Shown piece after piece: positions 10,076 to 18,884 of a stretch of 32,922 nucleotides of DNA. The number at the start of each line of letters is the position of its first letter. Position 1 is the stretch's first letter. A program made the translations under genes and the position numbers. This DNA comes from Clostridiales bacterium (lineage in GTDB: Bacteria; Bacillota; Clostridia; Christensenellales; UBA3700): NCBI GenBank assembly GCA_014799645.1, contig JAAVHQ010000001.1, forward strand, positions 30,009 through 62,930. The letters are read 5' to 3'. The notes under the pieces were generated by a model that saw only the letters and a program-made list of their open reading frames with translations, ran no database searches and had not been told where the DNA came from.

Positions 10076-11011
10076 ATGGGTAGATTAATTGAAGATAAGT
10101 ATAGAGCTTGGGAAGAAGAGTGCGAGCAACGATTTAATCAACTCAAGGCAAACGAGGAGGAACTCAACCGTATTTTCATTGAGATTTATGGTCTACAAGA
10201 TGAGCTTACTTCCGAAGTAGAAGATAAGGATATAACAGTGCGCAAAGCTGATTTGCAACGTGAGATTAAGTCACTAATCTCCTATCTTATAGGTGTTGAG
10301 TTTGGTAGGTATTCTCTTGATGTGGAAGGGCTTGTGTATGCGGGCGGAGAATGGGATAGTTCTAAGTACACTACATATATTCCTGATGAAGATGGAATTG
10401 TTATGGTGTATTCTAAACTTGGTATGCAAGATGGACTGGCAGCGCGTATTATTAAATTAATAAAGCATATCTATGGGGAAGATACATATCGTCAAAATAT
10501 AGATTTTATAGCAGAAGCGCTTGGTAAAAAACAGAATGAAGCATCCGAAGAGACATTAAATCGGTATATTTGTGATGATTTCTATACTGACCATTTAAAG
10601 ATTTACCAAAAGCGTCCTATCTATTGGATGTTTTCAAGTGGCAAAAATAGTGGTTTCAAATGTTTGATTTATATGCATAGGTACAATGAAGATACAGTTG
10701 CGAGAATCAATGCAAAGTATTTTCTTCCAGAATCCACTAGATTAAAGAATGAACTTGACGAAATTGAAATAGCGGTGGAAGGCAGTGAAGGACGAGATAA
10801 GATCCGATTGGATAAAGAGCGATCCAAGATAGCCGCTGCTTATAACGAAGCAATTGAATATGGTCAAATACTCGATAATATAGCAAATCAATATATTAAA
10901 ATTGATTTAGATGATGGAGTTAAAGTAAACTATGAAAAATTCCAAAATATAGAGATTGTAACTGACGGTGGAACGAAAGTTAAAAAGAACTTGCTAGTTC
11001 CTATTAAGTAA
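10076..11011 (+). CDS. Free-standing C-terminal segment of PglX
   Basis: 'YRAWEEECEQRFNQLKANEEELNRIFIEIYGLQDELTSEVEDKDITVRKADLQREIKSLISYLIGVEFGRYSLD...DFYTDHLKIYQKRPIYWMFSSGKNSGFKCLIYMHRY' is the canonical PglX C-terminal region. ATG 10076 has an AGGAG upstream; the longer ORF from 9983 overlaps the TIR gene. Confidence 0.9.
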   Translation: MGRLIEDKYRAWEEECEQRFNQLKANEEELNRIFIEIYGLQDELTSEVEDKDITVRKADLQREIKSLISYLIGVEFGRYSLDVEGLVYAGGEWDSSKYTTYIPDEDGIVMVYSKLGMQDGLAARIIKLIKHIYGEDTYRQNIDFIAEALGKKQNEASEETLNRYICDDFYTDHLKIYQKRPIYWMFSSGKNSGFKCLIYMHRYNEDTVARINAKYFLPESTRLKNELDEIEIAVEGSEGRDKIRLDKERSKIAAAYNEAIEYGQILDNIANQYIKIDLDDGVKVNYEKFQNIEIVTDGGTKVKKNLLVPIK

Positions 11012-11021
11012 GAGGTGTATA

Positions 11022-13544
11022 ATGGCAAATATCGATTATCAAGAAGCGATAAAAGAGATAGAGAAGATTTTTCGCGCAGATATTTTAACGCGAAAGATAG
11101 TTTTTTGGTACGATGCTCCTGCTAATTTCAAGGATGATATTGAGACGGCATCGTTTGATTTCTGTAGGCTTTTGGTGTGTCAAAATAATGAATTCGCTAT
11201 AAAGAAAACTATAGAGAAAGATGACACCACAAGCAACATACTTGTCTATATTCCTTCTGAAAAACCGAAGGATACTGAAAATTGGCTTTTGGATATTTTG
11301 ATGTACAGCGAGGAATATTACGCAGATACTGTTGCGCTTACTATGCGCCATCTTGGACTTTCAAATCCAGACTTACGCAAAGTAATAGAAAAGCATACAA
11401 AGTTTTTTGATAGTTCACAAAGAAACAGAAAACTTGAGAATTATGTTTCATTAAATGATGGGATGACTACAAATAATTTTATGCTTGCTATGATATCGGT
11501 ATTAGTAAAATCATCTGTTCGTTCCATAGAGGCTATTTTGACAGAACTTGTTTTTGACAATAGTGATCATTCTAAGTATAAAGAACTTTGCAAGTTTGGT
11601 TTTGAGGATTATCTATGGGATGAAATTGCAAAAGAGTATGATTATTCCGGAGATCAAAAAATAGATAGTCTCATCAAGAAATTTTTGTTTACAGCTATGC
11701 TTGAACAAGATATGCAGCTTGGGACATTGCCGTCATTTTATAAGCAATTTATAATTGATGGAGAAGGAAAAAATGGCGCAAAGAGTTTTGTGCACCATAT
11801 TAAGCAAGATCCACGTTATAGAGAACTGCAACTCAACGTCGCAACAGATCTTAAAATTGATGGGCTTTTGGTGGCAAGAGATGCTAGTTGTATTGGGACG
11901 AGCGATATATTCGAGTGTATTGAGAGTTGCGTGATAAAGAAAGTGTCTGCGAGCTTGGTGAGTGGTAGCCTTGATTATGATGCGTTTGTTAAGATAATTA
12001 ATGATAGAAACAACTCTATGTGGCAAGCTGAACATAAGGATGAGTATTCTTTTTTACGATCGGCAATAGAGTTTTTGCGTTTAGTGGATGTTTCTATTCC
12101 GCATGATTTGTCAGCTGTAGAATATATTAAACTTTATACTAACATATTATATAAAGTCGATATGAATTATAGGCATCTTTGTATTAGCTATGACAAGATA
12201 GAAAATCCCATTTTTGAAATTGAAGAATTATGTTGTAGAATAGAGTCACATTATGAGCAGAATTATTTGGGAGAACTAGGAAGAGAATTCAGCGCAGCTG
12301 TTTCCAAACAAAATAAATGGGATTTCTCAGGTATTCAAAAAAGTTCGCAGTTCTATCAGCTTATTCAAAGGCAACAATATAAAAAGCAGTTTGTAATCAT
12401 TTCTGATGGATTAAGATATGAAGTTGGATATGAGATTTTCAATAGTATTAAGAATAATTCTGCACTGCGAGGCAAGGTCTCGATAGATTATGCAGTTTCA
12501 CCATTGCCGTCTGAAACAAGATTTGGTATGGCATCGCTACTTCCTCATAAAGAGCTTGCTTATATTGACGGATCCGTTTTAGTTGATGGAAAAGCATCAA
12601 ACTCTTTCGCTGCTCGGAATGAGATTCTAAAAGCGAAAAATGCAGGGCATGCTGCAATCGCATACGAAGAAATCAATCGTTTTACAAGAGACCAACTTCG
12701 TGTATACATGTCAGACAAGTCACTTGTGTATATTTATCATAATGTAATAGATAAAGCAGGAGAGCATAACGAAACAAAGGTGTTTGACGAAACGATAAAC
12801 GCAATTGAAGAAATTACATCACTGGTCAAGAAACTTTATAATAATCTACAGATATCTAATTTCTATATCACAGCAGACCATGGTTTCTTGTATAGACAGA
12901 ATGTAATAGGTGAATCTGAAAAATATAGTAATATAGTTTCGCAAAGTCCTATTGAGGCATCAAAAAGGTATGTGCTTACGGATGACGACAGTATTAGTAT
13001 TCCGTACACAACGGAATTTAGACTCGAAGAAATTCACGGAGATTTGCGAGTAATCAATCCGTATGGATATGACTTATTTAAAACACAAGGAGCAGGCTTA
13101 CAGTATGTTCATGGTGGAGCCTCTTTGCAAGAAACAATTATTCCTATTGTGCACATAAGCGAACTTAATGCGAAGAAAGGCGAAAAATTGTCACGCCCAG
13201 TTGGAGTTCGTTTAAAGAGCGTGACAAGAAAGATTACAAATAGGAGTTTCGCACTTGATTTTGAACAATATGAGAAAGTTGAAGATAAAGTACAAGCGAT
13301 TAATTGTGAAACATATTTCGTAGATGAAAATGGATATAAAGTTTCAGGGGAATATCGTTTTATTGCAAACTCTAGCAGTGATGATATCGCCACAAGGGTG
13401 ACTCGTATTAGGTTCACTCTTAAAAATATAGAATTTGATAGAAACAATCGTTACTATCTTATCTTGCGAAATGTAGAATCGGATAGCGAATATATTGAGA
13501 AAGAACAGTTCACGATTGATATTCTAGGATTTAGAACTTTTTAA
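11022..13544 (+). CDS. pglZ: BREX phosphatase-superfamily protein PglZ
   Basis: 840 aa; 'FVIISDGLRYEVGYEI' and 'ITADHGFLYRQ' alkaline-phosphatase-like metal motifs; correct position before brxL. Confidence 0.95.
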   Translation: MANIDYQEAIKEIEKIFRADILTRKIVFWYDAPANFKDDIETASFDFCRLLVCQNNEFAIKKTIEKDDTTSNILVYIPSEKPKDTENWLLDILMYSEEYYADTVALTMRHLGLSNPDLRKVIEKHTKFFDSSQRNRKLENYVSLNDGMTTNNFMLAMISVLVKSSVRSIEAILTELVFDNSDHSKYKELCKFGFEDYLWDEIAKEYDYSGDQKIDSLIKKFLFTAMLEQDMQLGTLPSFYKQFIIDGEGKNGAKSFVHHIKQDPRYRELQLNVATDLKIDGLLVARDASCIGTSDIFECIESCVIKKVSASLVSGSLDYDAFVKIINDRNNSMWQAEHKDEYSFLRSAIEFLRLVDVSIPHDLSAVEYIKLYTNILYKVDMNYRHLCISYDKIENPIFEIEELCCRIESHYEQNYLGELGREFSAAVSKQNKWDFSGIQKSSQFYQLIQRQQYKKQFVIISDGLRYEVGYEIFNSIKNNSALRGKVSIDYAVSPLPSETRFGMASLLPHKELAYIDGSVLVDGKASNSFAARNEILKAKNAGHAAIAYEEINRFTRDQLRVYMSDKSLVYIYHNVIDKAGEHNETKVFDETINAIEEITSLVKKLYNNLQISNFYITADHGFLYRQNVIGESEKYSNIVSQSPIEASKRYVLTDDDSISIPYTTEFRLEEIHGDLRVINPYGYDLFKTQGAGLQYVHGGASLQETIIPIVHISELNAKKGEKLSRPVGVRLKSVTRKITNRSFALDFEQYEKVEDKVQAINCETYFVDENGYKVSGEYRFIANSSSDDIATRVTRIRFTLKNIEFDRNNRYYLILRNVESDSEYIEKEQFTIDILGFRTF

Positions 13545-13556
13545 TGGAGGAAGGTT

Positions 13557-15581
13557 ATGGACGCATTAGATAAAAAAGTATTTGAGATATTTTCTGGAAG
13601 AGTTGTGCCTAAAGGCGCAACGAAAAAGATTAAAAATAGCGCAAATGTGCCAACGTATGTTTTGGAATATTTGTTGGGTACATATTGTACTTCTGATGAT
13701 GAGGCAGAAATCGAGGAGGGAATAGAGCAAGTAAAACGCATTCTCTCTGATAATTACGTTCGTCCAGACGAAGCGGAGAAAATTAAGGCAAAAATCAAAG
13801 AAAAAGGTAATCATACAGTTATTGATAAATTGAGTGTAAAACTCAATGAAAGAAATGACACTTTTGAAGCCGATTTTATGTTTCTTGGCATTAATAAAAT
13901 TTATGTTCATCCTAAGTATGTTCGCCAATACGAAAAATTACTTGCGGGAGGCATTTGGTGTATTGTCGATATGTCATACTATTTTAATGAGGACGAAAAT
14001 GCTAGTCCATTTATTATAAATGATATTACGCCAATTCAAATGCCAAATCTTGATAAGAATGAAATTATAGAAGCGAGAAAGCAATTCTCAAAGGAAGAGT
14101 GGATTGATTTTATTTTGCGTTCTACTGGTATGGAACCTACTCAATTTGATTATAGAGTAAAATGGCATCTTCTTGCACGACTTGCTCCTCTAGTCGAAAA
14201 TAATGTCAATCTTTGTGAGTTAGGCCCACGTGGTACGGGGAAGTCACATATTTATAAGGAGCTCTCTCCTAATTCAATTTTGATTTCTGGTGGACAGACA
14301 ACAGTTGCAAATCTCTTTTATAATATGGGTAGAAGGCAAGTCGGACTTGTAGGCTTGTGGGATTGTGTCGCTTTCGATGAAGTTGCTGGTATCAATTTCA
14401 AAGATAAAGATGGCGTCCAAATTATGAAAGACTATATGGCCTCAGGTTCGTTTGCTCGCGGTAAGGATGAAATTCAGGCAAATGCTTCTATGGTTTTTGT
14501 GGGCAATATCAATCAAAGCGTTGATCTGCTTTTGAAAACGTCGCACTTATTCGAGCCGTTTCCAAGTGCTATGATAGATAGCGCTTTCCTTGATCGTATG
14601 CATTGCTATATTCCAGGTTGGGAAATCCCAAAGATGCGACCAGAATTCTTTACTGATAATTATGGATTTATATCAGATTATATCTCTGAATTTTTCCGAG
14701 AAATGAGAAAAGTACCGCAAACCGATGCTTTCGACAAGTATTTTAGGCTTGGCAGATGTTTGAATCAAAGAGATACCATTGCAGTAAGGAAAATGGTGTC
14801 AGGATTGACAAAAATTATTTATCCTGACGGAGTTGTCACGGAGGAAGAAATAGAGGAAATTCTGAAATATGCCATTGAAGGACGAAGACGTGTAAAAGAG
14901 CAACTTAAGAAGATTGGAGGAATGGAATTTTATGATGTCCAATTCTCATATATTCGCAATGCTAATATGGAGGAGTATTTTGTACCTGTCTTAGAGCAAG
15001 GCGGTGGTAAATTGATTTCTGAGGGCGTAGGCAAGCCAGGACATATCTACACGGTTGCAAATGGAAGTAATGGAATGAAAGGACTATTTAAGTTCGAGAC
15101 CACGATAGCAGAAGGTAGCGGTAAATTTGAGGTGACAGGATTGACTAGTTCGCAGGTTGTTAAGGAATCTGTCAAAATTGCTCAAAACTATTTTAAGGCC
15201 AATGCAAAACAAATAAGTCGACTCATATCGTTAGATTCCAAAAACTATGTTATGCAAGTACAGGATTGCCAAGGTGTAGGGCTTGATAGCAACGTCTCAC
15301 TTGCCGTCCTTGTAGCATATTGCAGTTGTGCGTTGAATAAATCTGTGTTGCCGCAGCTTTGTGTTTTGGGTGCTATGAGCATAGGCGGAACAATTAATAA
15401 AGTTGAAGAATTAGCATCTACGTTGCAAGTTTGCTTTGATGCAGGAGCGAAAAAAGTACTGTTGCCAATGAGTAGTGCTATTGATATAGCTACGGTACCG
15501 AGTGATTTATTTGCTAAATTCCAAATATCATTTTATAGTAGTCCCGAAGATGCGGTAATAAAGGCTTTGGGGATAGAATGA
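13557..15581 (+). CDS. brxL: BREX Lon-like protein BrxL
   Basis: 674 aa; Walker A 'LGPRGTGKSHIYKEL' and a C-terminal Lon-protease-like region; terminal core gene of type 1 BREX. Confidence 0.94.
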   Translation: MDALDKKVFEIFSGRVVPKGATKKIKNSANVPTYVLEYLLGTYCTSDDEAEIEEGIEQVKRILSDNYVRPDEAEKIKAKIKEKGNHTVIDKLSVKLNERNDTFEADFMFLGINKIYVHPKYVRQYEKLLAGGIWCIVDMSYYFNEDENASPFIINDITPIQMPNLDKNEIIEARKQFSKEEWIDFILRSTGMEPTQFDYRVKWHLLARLAPLVENNVNLCELGPRGTGKSHIYKELSPNSILISGGQTTVANLFYNMGRRQVGLVGLWDCVAFDEVAGINFKDKDGVQIMKDYMASGSFARGKDEIQANASMVFVGNINQSVDLLLKTSHLFEPFPSAMIDSAFLDRMHCYIPGWEIPKMRPEFFTDNYGFISDYISEFFREMRKVPQTDAFDKYFRLGRCLNQRDTIAVRKMVSGLTKIIYPDGVVTEEEIEEILKYAIEGRRRVKEQLKKIGGMEFYDVQFSYIRNANMEEYFVPVLEQGGGKLISEGVGKPGHIYTVANGSNGMKGLFKFETTIAEGSGKFEVTGLTSSQVVKESVKIAQNYFKANAKQISRLISLDSKNYVMQVQDCQGVGLDSNVSLAVLVAYCSCALNKSVLPQLCVLGAMSIGGTINKVEELASTLQVCFDAGAKKVLLPMSSAIDIATVPSDLFAKFQISFYSSPEDAVIKALGIE

Positions 15582-15634
15582 TGATTTAATCTAGGGAAGG
15601 TTAAGGAAGAACAAAAGAGGATTAAGGCTGAGGT

Positions 15635-16363
15635 ATGTATAATTTTAAGAATTCAAAATCAAATATAATCAACATATTAAAATCAAAGACTCCAATAGAA
15701 GATAAAGAAAAAATTCCAGCTAATCAAGAATTTACTTATGCCAATGCTGTCAGAACATGGGTAAGTGCAATATTTGTTGATATAAAAAGTTCAAGCGAAT
15801 TATTTAAGAATAGGGATGAGAAATTAGCAAGATTGTTAAGAGCATTTACATCTGAAATTATTACGATTTTTCAAGACTCCAATAACTATAATCAAATAGG
15901 AATTAGAGGCGACTGTGTATATGCAATTTACTCTACTCCCCAAAAGGATGATATTAAAGATGTATTTGATATTGCTGTAAAAACAAATACATTTATGAAA
16001 ATGTTTAACAAATTATTAACAGAGCAAGGTTATAGCAATATTGGAGTTGGCATAGGATTGGGAACTGATAAGCAATTAATTATAAAGGCAGGAAGATCAG
16101 GAACTGGAATAAATGATAAGATTTGGATAGGAGATGCTGTTGTTGATGCCTCGAATTTATCTTCTATAGCAAATAGATACGGCTATAAAAAAATTGCAAT
16201 GAATAGCTGCTTTTACAATAATATTAAAAAGTATTATGAGAAAAAGCCTTGGTTTAATTATATTTCGAATTCAACTTATTATAACGATGGATTTTACGAA
16301 TGCGATATAGTTAACACTGAATTTGATAACTGGATAAAAGGTGGAATGAAAGACAATGTCTAA
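15635..16363 (+). CDS. Class III nucleotide cyclase, PycC-like (Pycsar)
   Basis: 242 aa; 'AIFVDIKSSSELF', 'GIRGDCVYAIYS', 'GVGIGLGTDKQLIIKAGRSGTGINDKIWIGDAVVDASNLSSIA' fit a Pycsar cyclase. Overlaps the membrane-protein gene by 8 nt. Confidence 0.85.
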   Translation: MYNFKNSKSNIINILKSKTPIEDKEKIPANQEFTYANAVRTWVSAIFVDIKSSSELFKNRDEKLARLLRAFTSEIITIFQDSNNYNQIGIRGDCVYAIYSTPQKDDIKDVFDIAVKTNTFMKMFNKLLTEQGYSNIGVGIGLGTDKQLIIKAGRSGTGINDKIWIGDAVVDASNLSSIANRYGYKKIAMNSCFYNNIKKYYEKKPWFNYISNSTYYNDGFYECDIVNTEFDNWIKGGMKDNV

Positions 16364-16859
16364 TGAAAAATTAAATGAAAGTTTGCAAGTAATACAAGGT
16401 CAAATTGAGAAATTTGATAATAAAGCGAGCATTTTAATTGCGATTGTGAGCATAGTATTTGCTATCAGTTTAGAGACGTTAAATGTATTTCAGCAAATAT
16501 TTGTACAAGATATGACACAGAAGATTTTCATTAAATACATATTGGCAATAGTGTTTTTATGTTTTTATTTTACATCTTTTATTCTAGAGATGTTTTTCTT
16601 AATCTTAGTTATTTTTCCTAGGAAAAAGAAAAAGAGTGAGTGTCAGTCACTTTCATATTATTTGGATGTTTCCAAGATGACGAAAGAAGAAATTGAAAAG
16701 CAAGCCAGCGTTATGAATGAATCCGCAATTATAGTGGATCAATTGAGCGTTAATGCAAAAATATGCGCTAAGAAGCACAAGAATTTTGTAATCGCTATAT
16801 GGTTAATGATTCCACTAGTGTTATTTATGATAGCATTAACCTTTTTATCAATAATATAG
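16356..16859 (+). CDS. Small multi-pass membrane effector, PycTM-like (DUF5706-like)
   Basis: 167 aa; 'SLQVIQGQIEKFDNKASILIAIVSIVFAISLETL' followed by further TM segments; translationally coupled to the cyclase. Confidence 0.82.
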   Translation: MSNEKLNESLQVIQGQIEKFDNKASILIAIVSIVFAISLETLNVFQQIFVQDMTQKIFIKYILAIVFLCFYFTSFILEMFFLILVIFPRKKKKSECQSLSYYLDVSKMTKEEIEKQASVMNESAIIVDQLSVNAKICAKKHKNFVIAIWLMIPLVLFMIALTFLSII

Positions 16860-16874
16860 AATAGGAGAACAATT

Positions 16875-18884
16875 ATGCACATAAGTAAAATAAAAGCGAA
16901 TAACTTTAGAAATTTTTACAACCTAGAAATTGATTTGCATGATGGCTTGAATGTTATTGTAGGACCAAATAATGTGGGAAAAACAAATATTATGAGGATA
17001 ATTAGTTTTTTAGGTTCTGATCCCAATAGTGGCTCTAGCATTGAGGATTTTAATAAATATATATTGTTGCAAGAATTAGAAAGTATTAAAGAGAAGCCAC
17101 CTATCATTGAAATTGAATATACTATAGAACATGATTTGAATTTTGCGGAAGAGGATTCTGCGTTTTCAAAGTTATCAAACATTCTGGTTTTTGATCCAAT
17201 TACAGGAGGACTTGAATACAAAATCGGAGATGAATCAGCTCATTTAGTGGCAAAGGTAGAATTGCGATATGAATATGATTATAAAGAAATTGAAATTTAT
17301 AAGCAGGAAATGAGAAATGCAAATGAATTTAAGGATGTTTATAATGCGCTAAATAAATTGCAGCAAAATTTTAAATGGAATTTTTATAATGTAACATCCA
17401 AGGAGATAATCGATAAAAAATTTATAAATAATATATTTGAAATAGATACAATTGATGCGACAAGAACTATTGATAGATTAACTGATAATTCGAGAAAATA
17501 TATTAATGATAAAGTAAAAGATAAAAAAATAGATGTGTTTTCAATAAAGCAGAAAATTACTGAAACAATTCAAGGCGGATTAGGTGAGGTAAAGAAAGAA
17601 ATAGATAATGATATAAATGAAGATCAGAATCAAATAGGCATTACAAATGGTAAAAATAAATTCGTTTCCAACTTTTTCTTTGAGGGAGAATTGTCAGATT
17701 TTTTCAAATACGAACTAGAGGATGATACGTTTGGATTTTCTTTACCACTAGATCATAATGGGCTTGGATATAATAATTTGATCTATATGAGAAATTTATT
17801 AAAGCAAAAGAGCAAGAATGATTATAATATTATTCTTTTAGAGGAACCAGAAGCTCATTTGCATCCAAATATGCAATATAAATTATTAAAGTATATTGAG
17901 GACTTAAAGGAGCAGGAAACTGAAGAGACTAAAATTAAAAATCAAATTTTTATTACAACCCATTCTTCAAATATTACAGCTACGCTGAATACTAGTAGTA
18001 TTATTCTACTAACAATTGATAGAAGATGCAATCCTCCAATTACTAGATCAACAATTTTATCAAACAACTATAATTATGAAAAAGTAAAAACAAATTTTGA
18101 TGAGAATTTGGATAAAAAAGAAGAAAGAATCAAATTGTTGAAACGTGGTGAAGAACATATTTCTAAGTTTTTAGATGTAACAAGGAGTGATATTTTATTT
18201 TCTGATAAAATCATATTAGTCGAGGGAATTGCTGAGAAATTACTGCTTCCTAAATTTTTTAATACGCTTGTAAATGATCATATTTCTGTAATAGAGCTAG
18301 GAGGAATAAACTTTAATTATTTTTTACCACTAGTATTTAATACTAATAAAAAAATACTATGTATTACTGATAAAGATATAGAAATTATAAATGAGACAGA
18401 TGAAGGGCTAGAGCTTAACGTGGATGATTATAATAATAAGCGGCCGCAAATAGATGAAATGTTTTTGCATCTAGCAGATAAAGTAAAAGTTAATCAACAG
18501 ACGAAGTTTGGTTCTACTTTTGAGAAAGAAATCTTTATTGAGAATTATGATAATGGATTTGAACTATTATTAGGCCTTGTATTGCCAGCTGGATATAATG
18601 AGTTAATAAAACATAAGAGCCTAGTCTACTGGGATATTAACATTGATAAAGAAATTGCTAATGGTCGACAAAAGAAGTTCTTAAAAGATATGATTAATAA
18701 ATATATAAAACTATATGGACAAGTAAGCGATAAATCTTTAGTTGAGAAAATGTTCTTTACAAATTTATTTTATCATTATGTGAAAGACAAAAAGGGAAGT
18801 TTTGCTTTAGACTTGTTTAACAATGTCGATAGAATTAATATTCCAACATATATTAAGGAGGGAATAGAATGGTTGAATTCATAG
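16875..18884 (+). CDS. OLD-family ATPase/TOPRIM nuclease (GajA-like)
   Basis: Walker A 'VGPNNVGKTNIMRI', 'LLEEPEAHLHP', 'THSS', then TOPRIM 'ILVEGIAEKLLLPKFF' and 'CITDKDIE'; next gene is a UvrD helicase. Confidence 0.85.
   Translation: MHISKIKANNFRNFYNLEIDLHDGLNVIVGPNNVGKTNIMRIISFLGSDPNSGSSIEDFNKYILLQELESIKEKPPIIEIEYTIEHDLNFAEEDSAFSKLSNILVFDPITGGLEYKIGDESAHLVAKVELRYEYDYKEIEIYKQEMRNANEFKDVYNALNKLQQNFKWNFYNVTSKEIIDKKFINNIFEIDTIDATRTIDRLTDNSRKYINDKVKDKKIDVFSIKQKITETIQGGLGEVKKEIDNDINEDQNQIGITNGKNKFVSNFFFEGELSDFFKYELEDDTFGFSLPLDHNGLGYNNLIYMRNLLKQKSKNDYNIILLEEPEAHLHPNMQYKLLKYIEDLKEQETEETKIKNQIFITTHSSNITATLNTSSIILLTIDRRCNPPITRSTILSNNYNYEKVKTNFDENLDKKEERIKLLKRGEEHISKFLDVTRSDILFSDKIILVEGIAEKLLLPKFFNTLVNDHISVIELGGINFNYFLPLVFNTNKKILCITDKDIEIINETDEGLELNVDDYNNKRPQIDEMFLHLADKVKVNQQTKFGSTFEKEIFIENYDNGFELLLGLVLPAGYNELIKHKSLVYWDINIDKEIANGRQKKFLKDMINKYIKLYGQVSDKSLVEKMFFTNLFYHYVKDKKGSFALDLFNNVDRINIPTYIKEGIEWLNS

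Noticed and set aside
13109-13928. Reverse-strand ORFs over pglZ/brxL junction
   Set aside because: Fully antisense to recognised core BREX genes; no recognisable domains.
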